Source: Neurospora tetraspora (taxonomy: Eukaryota > Ascomycota > Sordariomycetes > Sordariales > Sordariaceae). From it: a DNA stretch of 64,000 nucleotides. Location: the NCBI RefSeq assembly GCF_033439725.1, contig NW_026944389.1, positions 2,480,001-2,544,000 on the forward strand, in the 5' to 3' direction. This document shows positions 34,127-45,420 of this stretch, piece by piece (the first letter of the stretch is position 1; each line of letters starts with the position of its first letter). Below the pieces are notes generated by a model. It was given only the letters and a program-made list of their open reading frames with translations, did no database searches and was not told where the DNA came from. Position numbers and translations under genes: made by a program.

Positions 34127-35975
34127 ATGTCTACCAACATTTCCACCCAAGATGACGAACCAAAGTCACAACACGGCATCGTTTTCCAGGATATCGAGTG
34201 CACAGCTGGCGGAGAGGGCCATGGAAAACACAACGACCAAGTAGAGACGACTACTCGACTCCGTTCACTATTTTGGCCGAATTCTCTAAGCACTAGCAAG
34301 GAGGGCGTCGTCTACGACAACCACTCCAAGGAGAATCCAAAGTGGTATCAGAAGCTGATCGACGCGTATCAGAAGCTGATCGACGCCGGTGTCGAGGAAA
34401 ACGGGATCCAGCCGGTTCCGATTGAGGGGAGGACTTCGACGCAGTATAATCAGTTGTTTACTGTTTTCTTTACTGGTTTGTTGTGTTTACTGCCGTAAGT
34501 CGTTATCCTATCCTTCGGTCGTCGAGGGTCACAACCTAGCTTAGTGTAGCTGATCAGCTGCTAACTCGACATTCTTTTTGGCTTTTGAAAAGGGTACCAA
34601 CTGGCATGCTAGCCACTCTCGAGTTTGGCTTGAGTCTGAGAGACGCTTCGTTGATTATCCTCTTCTTTGCGCTGCTTACATGCCTCCCGCCTGCCTTCAT
34701 GGGGATCGGAGGGATGGAGACGGGCATGAGGCAGTTTGTGCAAGCTCGGTATTCATTCGGGTCAGTCCCAACTTCCACTTCATTAGACCTCTTCCTCCAT
34801 TTCATAAGAGCCATCTCCTAACCAACACCCCTCTTCCTCACAGCCTCTACCTAGTCATCATCCCCCTCCTCCTCAACGCCGCCACCATAACCGGCTTCAC
34901 CCTCATGTCCGCCATCGCGGGCGGGCAGACCCTCGCAGCCGTCAACCCCTCCCACGTCAGCGTAAACGTAGGCATCGTCATCACCTGCCTCGTCGCCTTC
35001 GGCGTCTCTCTCCTCGGCTTCCACTTCGTCCACTTCTGGAACCGATGGACTTGGATCCCCAACCTGATCGCCCTTGTCATCACCGTCGGCTGCGGCGGCC
35101 GCTACCTCCATCTGCAGTCCGAGCCTGCCGCACCGGCCACGGCCTCGCAGGTCCTTAACCTCGGGAGCCTTATAGCGGGATATTTCCTCACGTTTGGCGG
35201 GATGGTGGGCGATTATTCCATTTACCACAACCCAAGAGGCGCTCTCAGATTCAAGTCGTTCAGCGCCAGAGCCCGCATCTTCACCTACCTCTACCTCGGC
35301 CTGTTCCTCCCCTCTGTTCCACTTTTCATCTTGGGAGCCGCCATAGGCGGCGCCGTTCCCCAAGTTCCTGCGTGGCAAGCCGCTTACGCTTCGACGGGCA
35401 TCGGGGGCGTGATGATGGAGATGCTTGCTCCCGCGGGCGGGTTTGGCAAATTCGTGATGGTGGTGCTTGCGCTCAGCGTAATTGGGAACATTGCCATCTC
35501 CATGTATACCATCTCGTTGAACCTGGAGATGCTGCTCCCGCCGTTGCCCCCTAAAGTAAGGGTCCATCGGTTTGTGTTTATCCTGGTGACGATGGCGGTC
35601 ATGATCCCGTTGGCGGTAAGGACGGCGAAGGAGTGGCAGACTAGTTTGATCAATTTTCTGAGTGTCATTGGGTATTGGTCGGCGTGCTTTGATGCGGTTT
35701 TGATACTGGAGTTGGTGGTGTTTAGAAAGATGGACTATGCGAGCGTCGATCATGCTATCTGGAATGTGGGGAGGAAGTTGCCCCCTGGGGTGGCGGCCTT
35801 AGGTGCCTCGATACTGAGTTGGGCGCTGGTGGTCCCGGGGATGGCGCAGTCGTGGTATGTTGGTCCGATTGGAAAGAGGACTGGGGATATCGGGGTTGAG
35901 GTGGCTTTTGTGGTGACGGGCTTGTTGTATCTACCTTTGAGGTGGCTGGAGATCAAGATTCGGGGCGGATTCTGA
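34127..35975 (+). CDS. NCS1-family purine-cytosine permease (FCY2-like)
   Basis: Three exons (34127-34494, 34593-34760, 34844-35975) encode 555 residues, usual for fungal NCS1 permeases. Introns are 98 and 83 nt. About 120 cytosolic residues precede TM1 (LFTVFFTGLLCLLPVPTGM). There are about twelve membrane segments. The family's substrate-site region reads GLSLRDASLIILFF, and GYFLTFGGMVGDYSIY and WYVGPIGKRTGDIGVEVAF follow later. The substrate is probably cytosine, adenine or another purine (family knowledge; not decidable here). It sits in the plasma membrane and uses proton symport. A perfect-frame 21-bp tandem duplication (34346-34387) repeats YQKLIDA in the N-terminal tail. The gene converges with MLH1, 204 bp apart. 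Confidence 0.92.
34346..34387 (+). repeat. 21-bp in-frame tandem duplication in the permease
   Basis: Two adjacent 21-bp units, 20 of 21 identical, encode YQKLIDA twice. Because it is in frame and in the soluble tail it probably leaves transport intact. Confidence 0.85.
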
Positions 35976-36179
35976 TGGACGACATGAGTACGACTAGAGT
36001 CCCGCTGGTTACAGACGGTCAACTCGGGTTGCTTAGGGAAGAAAACTGTAGAGGTGTATCTACCATAGCCATCAGGCACCAAATAATGAAAACAAACATG
36101 TCGGACACTCATATAGTTCAAGTCGAATATGTGACTCGGTTTATTATGGTGCTGATAAGCTTCCTGGTATCGACAGGTA

Positions 36180-38506
36180 TTAACATCTTTCGAAGACCCT
36201 GTACAAGCCCTTGAGATTCGCGACCTCGAGAATGCCCGTCTGCATGAGCGACTTGGTGGCCACAAGCCTCGACTTGAAAGCCGGAAAAAGAACATGTTCC
36301 AACGCGAACCGAACATGGTCTCTGCGAGCAACTGTTTCGGCATCGACATCCTTGTCACCACCTTGCACAGCCGGCGGATCATCGGCACCGATAGTCGCTG
36401 GCAATCGCTCAGGGACATAGAACATGGCCAGTTCTTTGAGAAAGCCCTCGAAACAGGCCTTCTCTTCTGACCAGTCTACACGTGGTCCAAGCTCCAAGAG
36501 AAAACGCGGCAACTTGGCCATGGACGGCGTGTAGCCTTTGACCAGCAGTGGGATGCTTAGCAGCTCGCCGGCCGGAGAAATTTCAAAGGAGAAATACTCG
36601 AGAAGCATCTCTCGCCGTTCGACCAACTGATCTGCCACCAACTCGACGATTTCGGATACGTCCATCTCACCATCTCCGTCTTTATCGACTCCCCCAGATG
36701 CATCTGCTGTTGCCGATCTCTCGAATTCGGCGGCCATGCTCAGCAGTTCTCGAAGATCGAGGGGCGAATCAAAACGTATGGTACCGAAGTTTCCAAAGTC
36801 CGTCAACCCCAGTTGGTAGAAGTATTCATAGCATACCCGTCCATAGTCAACCAGATACAACTTAACGCCACCCTGGATGGCGGCAAGACGACGACGTTCA
36901 TCTACAATGCCGACAAAGGTGTGATTGGCAAAGATCTCGGTCAGTTCGTGGTGCATCTCTTCGCGGACTTCGGCTCGCAGTTCGCGTACACTGATTAAGC
37001 GACAGGCAGTAGCCTCACGCTCGACTGTCTCGTAATTGATCATCTCGACGTCCTTGTTTGTGCCAGTAATGGTTGCTTTGACGCCAGACGTGGACGAAAT
37101 TCCATCTCCTCTTACCCCTGCTCCCATGGTTGACGCCGGCGGTAACATGCTGGTTATCTTACGCATGTTGGCGTCAGTCCGCACAAGGCTGGATTCGTTG
37201 CGTGCTGGGGTCTTGCGGGCTCCTGAAGCCGCACCGCTGGTCTTGGATGGGGTGCTTGAAGACGCCTGTTGATCTGAGGCCGACCATGTGCCACCAGGGA
37301 GAAGGGTTTGGGTGAGAAAGGTCCGGCTAGTGTCGACAGCAGCCAACTTTGATCGGATGTGCTCGCAGATGGCCTGGATGATCTCGTGTTCGTTTAGGAA
37401 GTTCACTTCGCGTTTCGTAGGGTGAACATTAACATCAACCCGCTCAGGGGCAATTTCTAGGCTGAGGTAGACAAAAGGGTGGCCGTTCTTGGGGAGAAAG
37501 GAAGTATATGTTTGCTCAACTGCCTTTCGAATGTTGGAAGACTCGACACATCTGTGGTTGATGAAGAGCAGCAGAGTTGTCTTTTTGAGATTGTAGTTCG
37601 CGTTAGTCGCCAAGCCCTTTGCCTTGAAGCCCCAGCGGTCATCGGATGTTGAGTATTCGATGAGTTCGTTGGCAACGCTGCCTCCGTATATCTGCCGGAT
37701 TCTGTCGGTGCTCGAAGCATTGGCCTGAATGGCAATGCTTGTCGATGACTCGCCGTGCTTTTTACACGAGAAAGCAACGTGCGAACAATGTACAGCATAG
37801 CGGCCAACCATGTCGATGATCTTGTTGTACTCGTCAGAGGTAGATCGAAAGGCGCGCCGGCGGGTTGGAATGTTATAGAACAGGTCTTCGACGGTAATCT
37901 GCGTGCCTTGTCGACCAGCGACGGGCTTTGGATCAGGCGACTGGCCGGGTTTTGCGGGAACCAGCTTTCCGCTCCCGTAGTGAGCACGCCAGGCGCAGTT
38001 GGATTCGTGAGTCTTGGTGGTGACGGTCAGGTGTGCAATGTGGCTTATGCTGGCAAGAGCCTCACCGCGGAAGCCGTATGTTGAGATGGACTGAAGATCC
38101 TCGAACTTTTGCAGCTTGGACGTAGTAAAGCGTTCACATAGAATGGGCAAATCCTGCTTGTCAATACCGCAACCATTGTCTGTGATCTGGAGGAGTTTGA
38201 GGCCACCGTCCTTGACCACAATCTCCAACGAGGTAGAGCCGGCATCCACGGCATTCTCCATTAGCTCCTTGAGAGCATGAACAGGAGCAACAATGATCTC
38301 GCCAGCGGCAATCTTGTTGACAACGTCTGGGTCAAGGGGCTACAAGTACAGGTCAACAATTTCATTGTCTTGGGAGATGGAGGAGTGTATTTTCTTACCC
38401 TGATCCGACGTGGAGCATGGCCGCTGTCATCGTCGAAAACGCTCGCCTTGCGCTTTTCACCCCTTGGGCCATCAATGGCCATTGCATCAGCCATTGCATC
38501 AGCCAT
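36180..38506 (-). CDS. MLH1: DNA mismatch repair protein MLH1
   Basis: Two exons, 38506-38399 and 38339-36180, give 755 residues. The 59-nt intron lies just before PLDPDVVNKIAAGEII. The GHKL ATPase motifs are all present: ELMENAVDAGS (about 61-71), ITDNGCGID (about 88), FTTSKL and YGFRGEALASIS (about 125). The transducer domain follows, with VDVNVHPTKREVNFL. The linker is Ser/Thr/Pro-rich. The C-terminal MutL dimerisation domain ends in the Mlh1-specific tetrapeptide FERC. MLH1 pairs with PMS1 (MutL-alpha), which nicks DNA after MutS recognition, and with MLH3 in meiotic crossing over; it is nuclear. The start chosen is the methionine opening the short repeat MADAMADAMA; an in-frame upstream ATG 63 nt earlier would add 21 residues lacking conserved features. 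Confidence 0.95.
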
Positions 38507-39900
38507 TGTCAACAGTAGGCACAGTTGAGACCTATTAGGCTCGTCCGTTATAGCTGTTGGCCGTCTCACAAGAGGTAACGACCGCGTGAAGAAGCCGTCA
38601 AGTTTCCTCTGCTAGACGCGCTGGGCGGTTTGCAGGTGGTTTGCTACTAACAATCACGGTCCATCTGTTCCGAAGGGAAACGTGATACCGTGAAGCTGCC
38701 ACTCCACCGTGAGCAGCGATAGTCTATGGTCAAGCTAGGACACCGCGAAGGAATGAAGCCAGTCCTACTTTCCTCGACGGACGAACCTGGAGACTCGCGG
38801 TTGAAGTTGAGGTTGTTAGTTGTACAAGGCAGGTACGAACGAGATGCCTACAAGTGGAAGGCAACAGCGGCTCCCGGTCCCTTAAGTGACCAATGCGGCG
38901 GCCCAGTCGACACTGCCGTGACAGCTTACAGGCGCAGTTAATAGTGGACCTTGGGCACGTGCATAACGGTCCATAGAGGATTGGGTATGAGGTCTTCGAC
39001 CAACGGAATTGTCACCACCAACAGTTTTCTCATCATCCTTCACACACCAGACGTACGAGGCAACCCACTATTACCCTATTCAAACCACGGCTGACGAACA
39101 TTGCAAATTTGACGACCGCTTCAATCATCCAAAGAAATGCGGGTCCTTTCCACTTCACCCAGCCATGTCTATGGCTATGGGTTTATGAGTCTACATCTTT
39201 GGCTTCTGCGATGCGGTTCACGACCACGGATACGCGCCTGGGTTTACAAAGCACGACACTTCACGAATTGACGGAACATACAATTTTGTTCTACTTTCCT
39301 GTTGCCTGTCTGACCTCAATTCAGCTCGACTGAGCCACAACGTCTCTGGAAGGCCATCATCTTCTCCGGTCATGGAATATCTCATTCTGTGCTGGATCTG
39401 CCTCTGCGGCCGGGGTTCGGAGGTCTCCAAAGCCAGGCTTCCATTGAGACTGATGTCACTGATGTGTCAAGTGACAAACACATTACTTTGCGCCTCAGCA
39501 TCACAGGAAGATACTATCATGTCTAGCCGATGATTGTGTCTCTCCCCGTCTTTCTCTTTTCTGGCCTCCTCATGTTCCTTTGCCTGTGGTGAATATTCCT
39601 CCCGTCACTTTTTTCCAGATTCTTGGTATCAACAAGGTACAGTGTGTTGCATGCCACCCTCCTCCCACTCTTGCTTTAATCGGACCCCTGCTCAAGGGCT
39701 GGAAGCCACGCTACCGCCCCATTCCTTTTCGAGGCTTCCCGGAGGGCTCTCTTCAGCGTGGAGGTGAAAGTGGTGCCAAACTCGGTGAAGAGAGATATAA
39801 CAGCTTCATTCTGCCTTTGTCATGTCTAAGCCATCCGCATTACCATTCATCTCATCTTCGACAAATCATACCCAAAATAAAATCAACTTCATACCTAAAG
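38507..39900. other. Intergenic region
   Basis: This lies between the divergent MLH1 (-) and hypothetical gene (+). No gene is supported. A TATA-like GATATAACA near 39790 and an A/C-rich stretch before 39901 fit a promoter and leader for the downstream gene. Confidence 0.45.
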
Positions 39901-40627
39901 ATGGTTGAAAAACAACCACCGGAATCTTCTCGGTCTCTGTCTCCAGGACGCACTCCGAGTGATGCAGGCTCTTCTGTTCAAGTCCATGCGGACAATGGAA
40001 GCACCAGGTGCGTATGCTGACTTCATTATTCCTCTGGCCAGATTTTCTCACTGACCTTTTGGCAGAACACAGAGCGTAACAGGAACAGAACGATCGTTGA
40101 CCCCATCTGTACGAGATTCAACACGGATAACTGTCGATCCTGTCAGAGAGAGACTGTTCCGGACGAGACCGTCATCACTATTTATTTCATCGCATGGCAG
40201 CGAGCCACCTCTCCGTGATGACTTACTGAGAGATCTTATTCATTCTTACGATACCCACCTCGTCAGCACTGCTTCAGTACCCGTCAGCCACAGCCTTAAA
40301 CGTCCACATGATGAGGAACCCACAGACACCGAGCCCCTAGCAAAAAGAGACAGGCTTATCGAAGAATTAGACCAGATGGAATCCAGTGGGAGTAAAGCAG
40401 CCATTGAGTCCTTACAGACCAGACAAACAGAGATCAATGAGCACGGCGATCCGGTTGCTTCTACTCGTGCTGAGAACACAATACCAACTTTAGAAGGGCA
40501 TACCAGAGTCGTTCTACCGATAAGGTCCTCCACGAAAAGACAGACCAGTCGGCAACAAAGCGGACATACAACCGCACTGCTTGAACAACATGGGCATGCG
40601 GAAACAAACTCGGAGAAAGGCACCTGA
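39901..40627 (+). CDS. Hypothetical protein
   Basis: Two exons, 39901-40007 and 40066-40627, joined across a 58-nt intron (donor GTGCGT, branch CTGAC, acceptor GGCAG), give 222 residues. I do not recognise it. The protein is hydrophilic and Ser/Thr/Arg-rich, with no membrane segment, signal peptide or cysteine pattern. A short central helix-like segment reads DRLIEELDQMESSGSKAAIE. The leader ends in AAAG before ATGG and the intron signals are good, which supports a real gene. An upstream in-frame ATG at 39580 would add 107 residues that cover the TATA-like site and look non-coding. A nearby hypothetical gene follows 470 bp downstream on the same strand. Confidence 0.6.
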
Positions 40628-41101
40628 AAAAGCCGCCTGCTTGATGATTCTCTACAGTGACCAACAGATTGGTATGATTTCTGGTTGATGATGTTGTTTT
40701 GCTTTTTCATTTGCCCATGAAGTTTAACTAGACATAGGCCTTGCGAACCAAACAGACGGTAAACAAGGCGTCCTTACAAGACATTTCTCGTTACTTACAC
40801 CTGAGATCATACTAAGAGGGCTCTGATGTTTCGTCAATCTATGAAGTTTCCCCTTGTTGTTATGCTTAACTTGTTACTCCGCAAACCGTCAAGCTCTCTC
40901 TCCCGCTTACTAATCTTTGTCCGTACAGAAAACGAACCGGCACGCAACTGGCTCCAAACAGCCCAGGAATCTGCTAGGTCCGCAGGAGATCTTCCGACTT
41001 GCGATATCAGGCCGAATAGTCGGGATATATAAACCAAATACCTCCCGCGGACACTCACCTCATCCACCTAGCACGTCAAGTTAAGCACCTTTGCTACCAC
41101 C
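40628..41101. other. Intergenic region
   Basis: This is a short spacer between two hypothetical genes in the same orientation. The leader before 41102 is C/A-rich and ends in a good initiation context (CACCATGG). No other feature was seen. Confidence 0.45.
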
Positions 41102-42135
41102 ATGGACGACCAAGTTTACTCTTTCATCCACGATCTAGGGCCCATCGGGGAAAGCCTTCCCCCCCGCCGGCCCCCATGCTTCCAATGCACATTCGACACT
41201 GCCAGACAAATCCACAGCGCCAGGGTGCTAATAAACGACAGAGACACCATCAACCTTGTCAAGAAGACCCTGTGCTTTGTCGGCCAGTCTGCGATTAAAC
41301 GCTGTAGCAAGTGTGATCAAGCCAACGAGCAAAGATGTTACGATTGCCCCCGAGAGCTGACCTCTCTCCGTGACAACCTTTAGGAGCGGCTGTCGAGAGT
41401 GGATACTAACTCTACATCTACCGGCGCCCACCAGACAGATGTGAATTACCATCCTCTTCGCGACCTCCGCATGGCTGCCGCAAATTTTCTTGAGCATACT
41501 CGCCTGTTCCTAAAGAAGCACAATCTCGAAGAATTCGATCAACTTCAAAGTAATCTCAAGGCGTCGGTGCCCCAGCTGGTCGAGTGGGGGTGCATCGATG
41601 TCTCGGTCACGCAGCAGGCGGAGGAACAGCAACAACAACGGCAGCAGCTGGTCGATTGGGGACCCATTGATGTCTCGGTCGCGCAGCAGACACAAGTTCA
41701 GCAGGACCCCTCGTCCTTGCACTCGCCCTCTTCCGAGCCTCTTCAACAGGCAGCTACCCCTTCCTCCTTGACTTTGACGGAGGGACCCAATCCCAGTTCC
41801 AGTCCCAGTCTCAAGCCAACACGTTCATCAAAGCAGCAGCCACAATCGCAGCCGCAGCCCCAACAAGACGAGATCAAGAAGATCCATGCTACCCTCGAGG
41901 ACATCGAGGTCCAACTCCACATAATGCTCGGCATGATCAGCAGTATGTCTCGAAATATCCGACGAGAAGCTATCGCACGCCATGAGGAGATCAAGGAGCT
42001 GTTAATCCGCAACCGCAACGGCAATAGCGATGACAATGAGGACGTCAACGGCAACGGCAACGGCAACGACAACGGCAACGACAACGACAACGACAACGGC
42101 AACGGCAACGACAACGACAACGACAACGGCAACGG

Positions 42136-42174
<39 letters not shown>

Positions 42175-42649
42175 AGGAAAGGGCATTGACAAGGGAAAAG
42201 GTATTGATAAGGGAAAAGGCATGGACAACGGAAATGGTAGCGGCAATAGAGACGGTTTCAACCGCGGTTTGCCGTCTTCAGCATCACCTGGTCCAAGTTC
42301 TTTACAACCGAGTCCTCATATTTCCGACAACGGAGAGGGTAGCAGCAATGGAGACGGCTTCAATCACGGTCGGCTGTCTTCAGCATCACCCGGTCCTGGT
42401 TCCTTACACCCGAGTCCTCGTATCCCCGATGAAGTTCGCGCAATGAACGCCAAGATGTATCCAGAGATCTCACCAGAGCAGTTTCAAGTTATCCGGGCGA
42501 TATATATCGCTTGTCTGCAGCATCCGGAAAAGGTGGGCGAGTACAGGGAGACATTAAGAGTTATGCTACAGCGGCTGCAAGCAGAGAAGGGCTCAAGCCG
42601 GAGGAAAGAAAGCAGCCAGGACCCATCAGTCCGCGAACCCGGTGCCTGA
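41102..42649 (+). CDS. Repeat-rich hypothetical gene interrupted by an in-frame TAG
   Basis: The same reading frame runs from the ATG at 41102 to the stop at 42649 except for one TAG at 41381-41383. Either the TAG lies in a 69-nt intron (41370-41438, GTGACA donor, perfect TACTAAC at 41404-41410, ACAG acceptor), giving 492 residues, or it is a nonsense mutation; CAG to TAG is the change RIP favours. The N-terminus has three CxxC pairs (CFQC, CSKC, CYDC). The middle is Gln-rich with two 72-bp repeats encoding QLV(E/D)WG.IDVSV. A coiled segment (IHATLEDIEVQLHIMLGMIS) is followed by an NG/ND hexanucleotide array, three KGKGID units and two 102-bp repeats. The C-terminus is a helical MNAKMYPEISPEQFQVIRA region. 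No family recognised; no membrane segment. Confidence 0.65.
41573..41716 (+). repeat. Two 72-bp in-frame tandem units
   Basis: The units begin CAGCTGGTCGA(G/T)TGGGG and encode related 24-residue stretches with WG.IDVSV then a Gln-rich tail. The second unit begins at 41645. Confidence 0.75.
42046..42172 (+). repeat. Hexanucleotide array AACG(G/A)C, about 21 copies
   Basis: An uninterrupted array of 6-bp units encodes alternating Asn-Gly and Asn-Asp. It is likely to vary in length between strains (inference). Confidence 0.9.
42227..42430 (+). repeat. Two 102-bp in-frame tandem units
   Basis: The units at 42227-42328 and 42329-42430 encode two 34-residue copies, each containing DGFN, SSASPGP and PSP motifs. 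They differ at several codons, so this duplication is older than the hexanucleotide array (inference). Confidence 0.85.
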
Positions 42650-45420
42650 GGTGCCGCCTCGTCCCTAACAGCTTTCAACGAAACCGAAGTTCATCAACCT
42701 CGTAGTGCGCCACTCCGGGGGGGTGTCCTATATCGAAATGCTGGAATCCAGATACTATCCCCCGGAACCTTTCCCCGCCCTGCCACATCCCGCCCCGTAG
42801 AAACCAAGAAAGAAGAAACCGAGAAGGAAGCAAGCTGATAGAAAAGAATGAGTTTCGCGGGTACTTGGCAAGTACCAAGGGATCATTCTTTGTTTCCGTG
42901 TTCAGATTAATCACTGCAGTGTAAACGCAGTTTGAAGGCTGCGCAGACAGGACAGGCATTTCGTGGAAAGATGGATAGATGCAGGAGTCACGTGGTGAGG
43001 ACGGGATGGTGTTAGGGAAAGGAAAGGAAATCAGGACGAAGGAAAGTGTGAGTTGCGTGACGAGAGAGCTGGGGTTCTAGAGAGAAAGGGAAGAGAAAAG
43101 GAAAGAGAAGGAAGGATACAGATAGAAGAAATTGTGCATATCGAATCGTACTTTCCCGTCACCATATCCCCACATCATGAAACGATGAAGATGGACTGGC
43201 TGAGGCCTGTTAACGCCATACTGTTTGTTACATGTGGAAGGTGCACCCTGCGTAGAATTTCCATCTGCAGAGTGAAGGTAATTAGCTGAGCTTGACACGC
43301 CTTTCCCCTTTCATCTAACCATGCCGCAATTAACCATTGTTTTCCCTGCCATCAAAGTCATCTAGATTCGTTACAATACGTAGCTGTTTGGCAAGCTGCT
43401 ATAGAGTAAGGTAGCACTGAACTGAACCATATCAACTCTCAACGTACTAGATCAGTACTTAAAAGTTAAAACCAATCCCAGAATCCACACTCAAACAAAC
43501 AAACAACCACCGCTTGGACTTTCACTTTTATCATGTCGATGTCTTTGTTGACGGTGATGCTGATCTGAATACCTAGGCACGATGTGGTTTACTAAGTTTG
43601 GTACAGTAATGTAGTATACGCCACCCCGCCTTACCTTACAAGCAGCTTATCTTACCTTACCCTATCATACCCTCAAGCAGCCAAAGAAGAGAGAGAGAAA
43701 AAATCCCCGAAAGGTGTGATTTTCTCCGAGGTCTATTAGCTTGCCGTGCTTGCGTTGGACGAACCAACGAATGAGGGATGTTCGGGCAGTCCTGTGCAGC
43801 AGGGTGCAGACTGCCTCGCTGCGGCGTGGTACGTGAGACGCTGAATGTTAGGTGTAAGGCAATACAGAACAATGTCACCTTGGCAAGAATGCTGGGTAAT
43901 TATCAGGGAGTGGTGTGATATTGAGAGAAAAGTGTTAAGAGGCTAACAGAGGCACTGCTGTAACAATTTACTTGTAACAGTCAAAAACCCTTACAAAGGA
44001 AAGGAATTCCGCGCCGCCAGCGTGCGTGTGTTCCTGACCAACGATCCTTCCTGCGTATCAAGGTTCCTGAACAAAGGATTGTTCCTGCCGCCACCTATTG
44101 AATCCATGTGTAACGTTGTCGGTTAACCAGTGTAGGTAATTTTGAACTTCACTGATGAAAGGAATGAGCCGAATAATCACCTTGGTTTGTATTGGAAAAA
44201 TCAAATAGGTCAAATGCCAACTGAAATCAGAGACCGTCTCCGTGTGCTCTTGTAAGCATATCAATGCGAATGTTCAGAGCTTGGTGGCTTGTGTTTCAGA
44301 AGAAAGGACGGGGATATGCCATGGTCAATGTCCGTGAAACTGAAACTCGATGTCTTCGGGCGGTAATGTAGGAGCCGCCGCCTAGGTAACATGACCGTAT
44401 GCGTGGCATGCGTCTGTGTACTTTTTTGTGTTGCTGCGGCTCCCGAAGCTTGCTTCGTGGCTCGAACATCCGAAGGACATTTGGTGGTGTTTCTTTGTTG
44501 GGCTGTTCCTGTTGTTTGCTCTCTGGCCAGTTTGCCCGAATCACGCTTGCCGCAGCCCTTGCTCCTTCGACCCCGAAACTTTATTCTAACGTCGTTCGAC
44601 TATCGCCTACCTGTTTCAGTTCTTTATTTTCCTCCGATCATGCTACCATTACGCGGACATCACGCAATGGTCAGTCCAGGCTGAACAATGAGACGTCCAC
44701 GTTGATTCACCGCACTGCTGAACCTCAAACCATCGATCGGCGTAACCTGGTGTCTGGTTTGATCATCGGCCCAAACTGCCTTCTAACATCCTCGAATGGC
44801 GACAAAAAGCGAGCGGGTTCCCGATTCCTCCAACCCACGCATGGTATAAAATGGAACTTCTCCCCACGAAACGACATAACATTGAACTGGTGCGAAGATA
44901 TCAATTTCGAACTCGCCGTTATCGATGGAAATATCCGTACGGCGTCAACAATATCCGCCAAGCCACCACTTGAAGTACAAGAACCATATCAGTTTCAAAT
45001 CATAACGCACAAAAAAAGCTTTGGGTATAACCGGAAGCCAAAAACGAACGCCAGGAACTCGCCGAGCCCAAAACCAAGAACAATGCAAAGAGAAAAAAGA
45101 CGAAATGTGTATCGAGGATAACATCAACGGGCAGGAGACAACATGCTTGGAAGGCCCAGCGACAAACAGCCTTCGCTTTCTGGTGACGCACCAAACAGTC
45201 CAACCAAGGAACCATCATGTGCAAGCTTTACATTGGTATCGTCTGATGCATCCGGCACACTTTGACGGGGGTAACAAAAAAAATATTCCAAAAATAAAAA
45301 CACCTCTGAAACACGACCGATCAAGGGCTCTCCCTAATATAAAAGGACGTCATCATGAAACCCTTCACCTATCGCAGCCCAGCTCTGTTCTCATCAATGA
45401 GGACGTAGCTGACATATCGT
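42650..45420. other. Gene-poor intergenic region
   Basis: This lies between the convergent repeat-rich gene (+) and the Zn2Cys6 gene (-). Nothing convincing is found; the longest frame (44399-45121, +) has no recognisable features and may overlap the 3' untranslated part of the regulator gene. Short TACCTTACC tracts near 43629-43665 are common in fungal spacers. Confidence 0.45.

Noticed and set aside
39580-39900. In-frame upstream start for the 39901 hypothetical gene
   Set aside because: The extra 107 residues cover a TATA-like site and leader-like sequence and show no coding character.
42850-42885. Small palindrome around TACTTGGCAAGTACC
   Set aside because: Too short and isolated to assign a function.
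44399-45121. 240-codon open frame on the plus strand
   Set aside because: Composition is random-like, with no domain, no codon bias and no splice context. It lies just downstream of the Zn2Cys6 gene on the other strand and is more likely untranslated.
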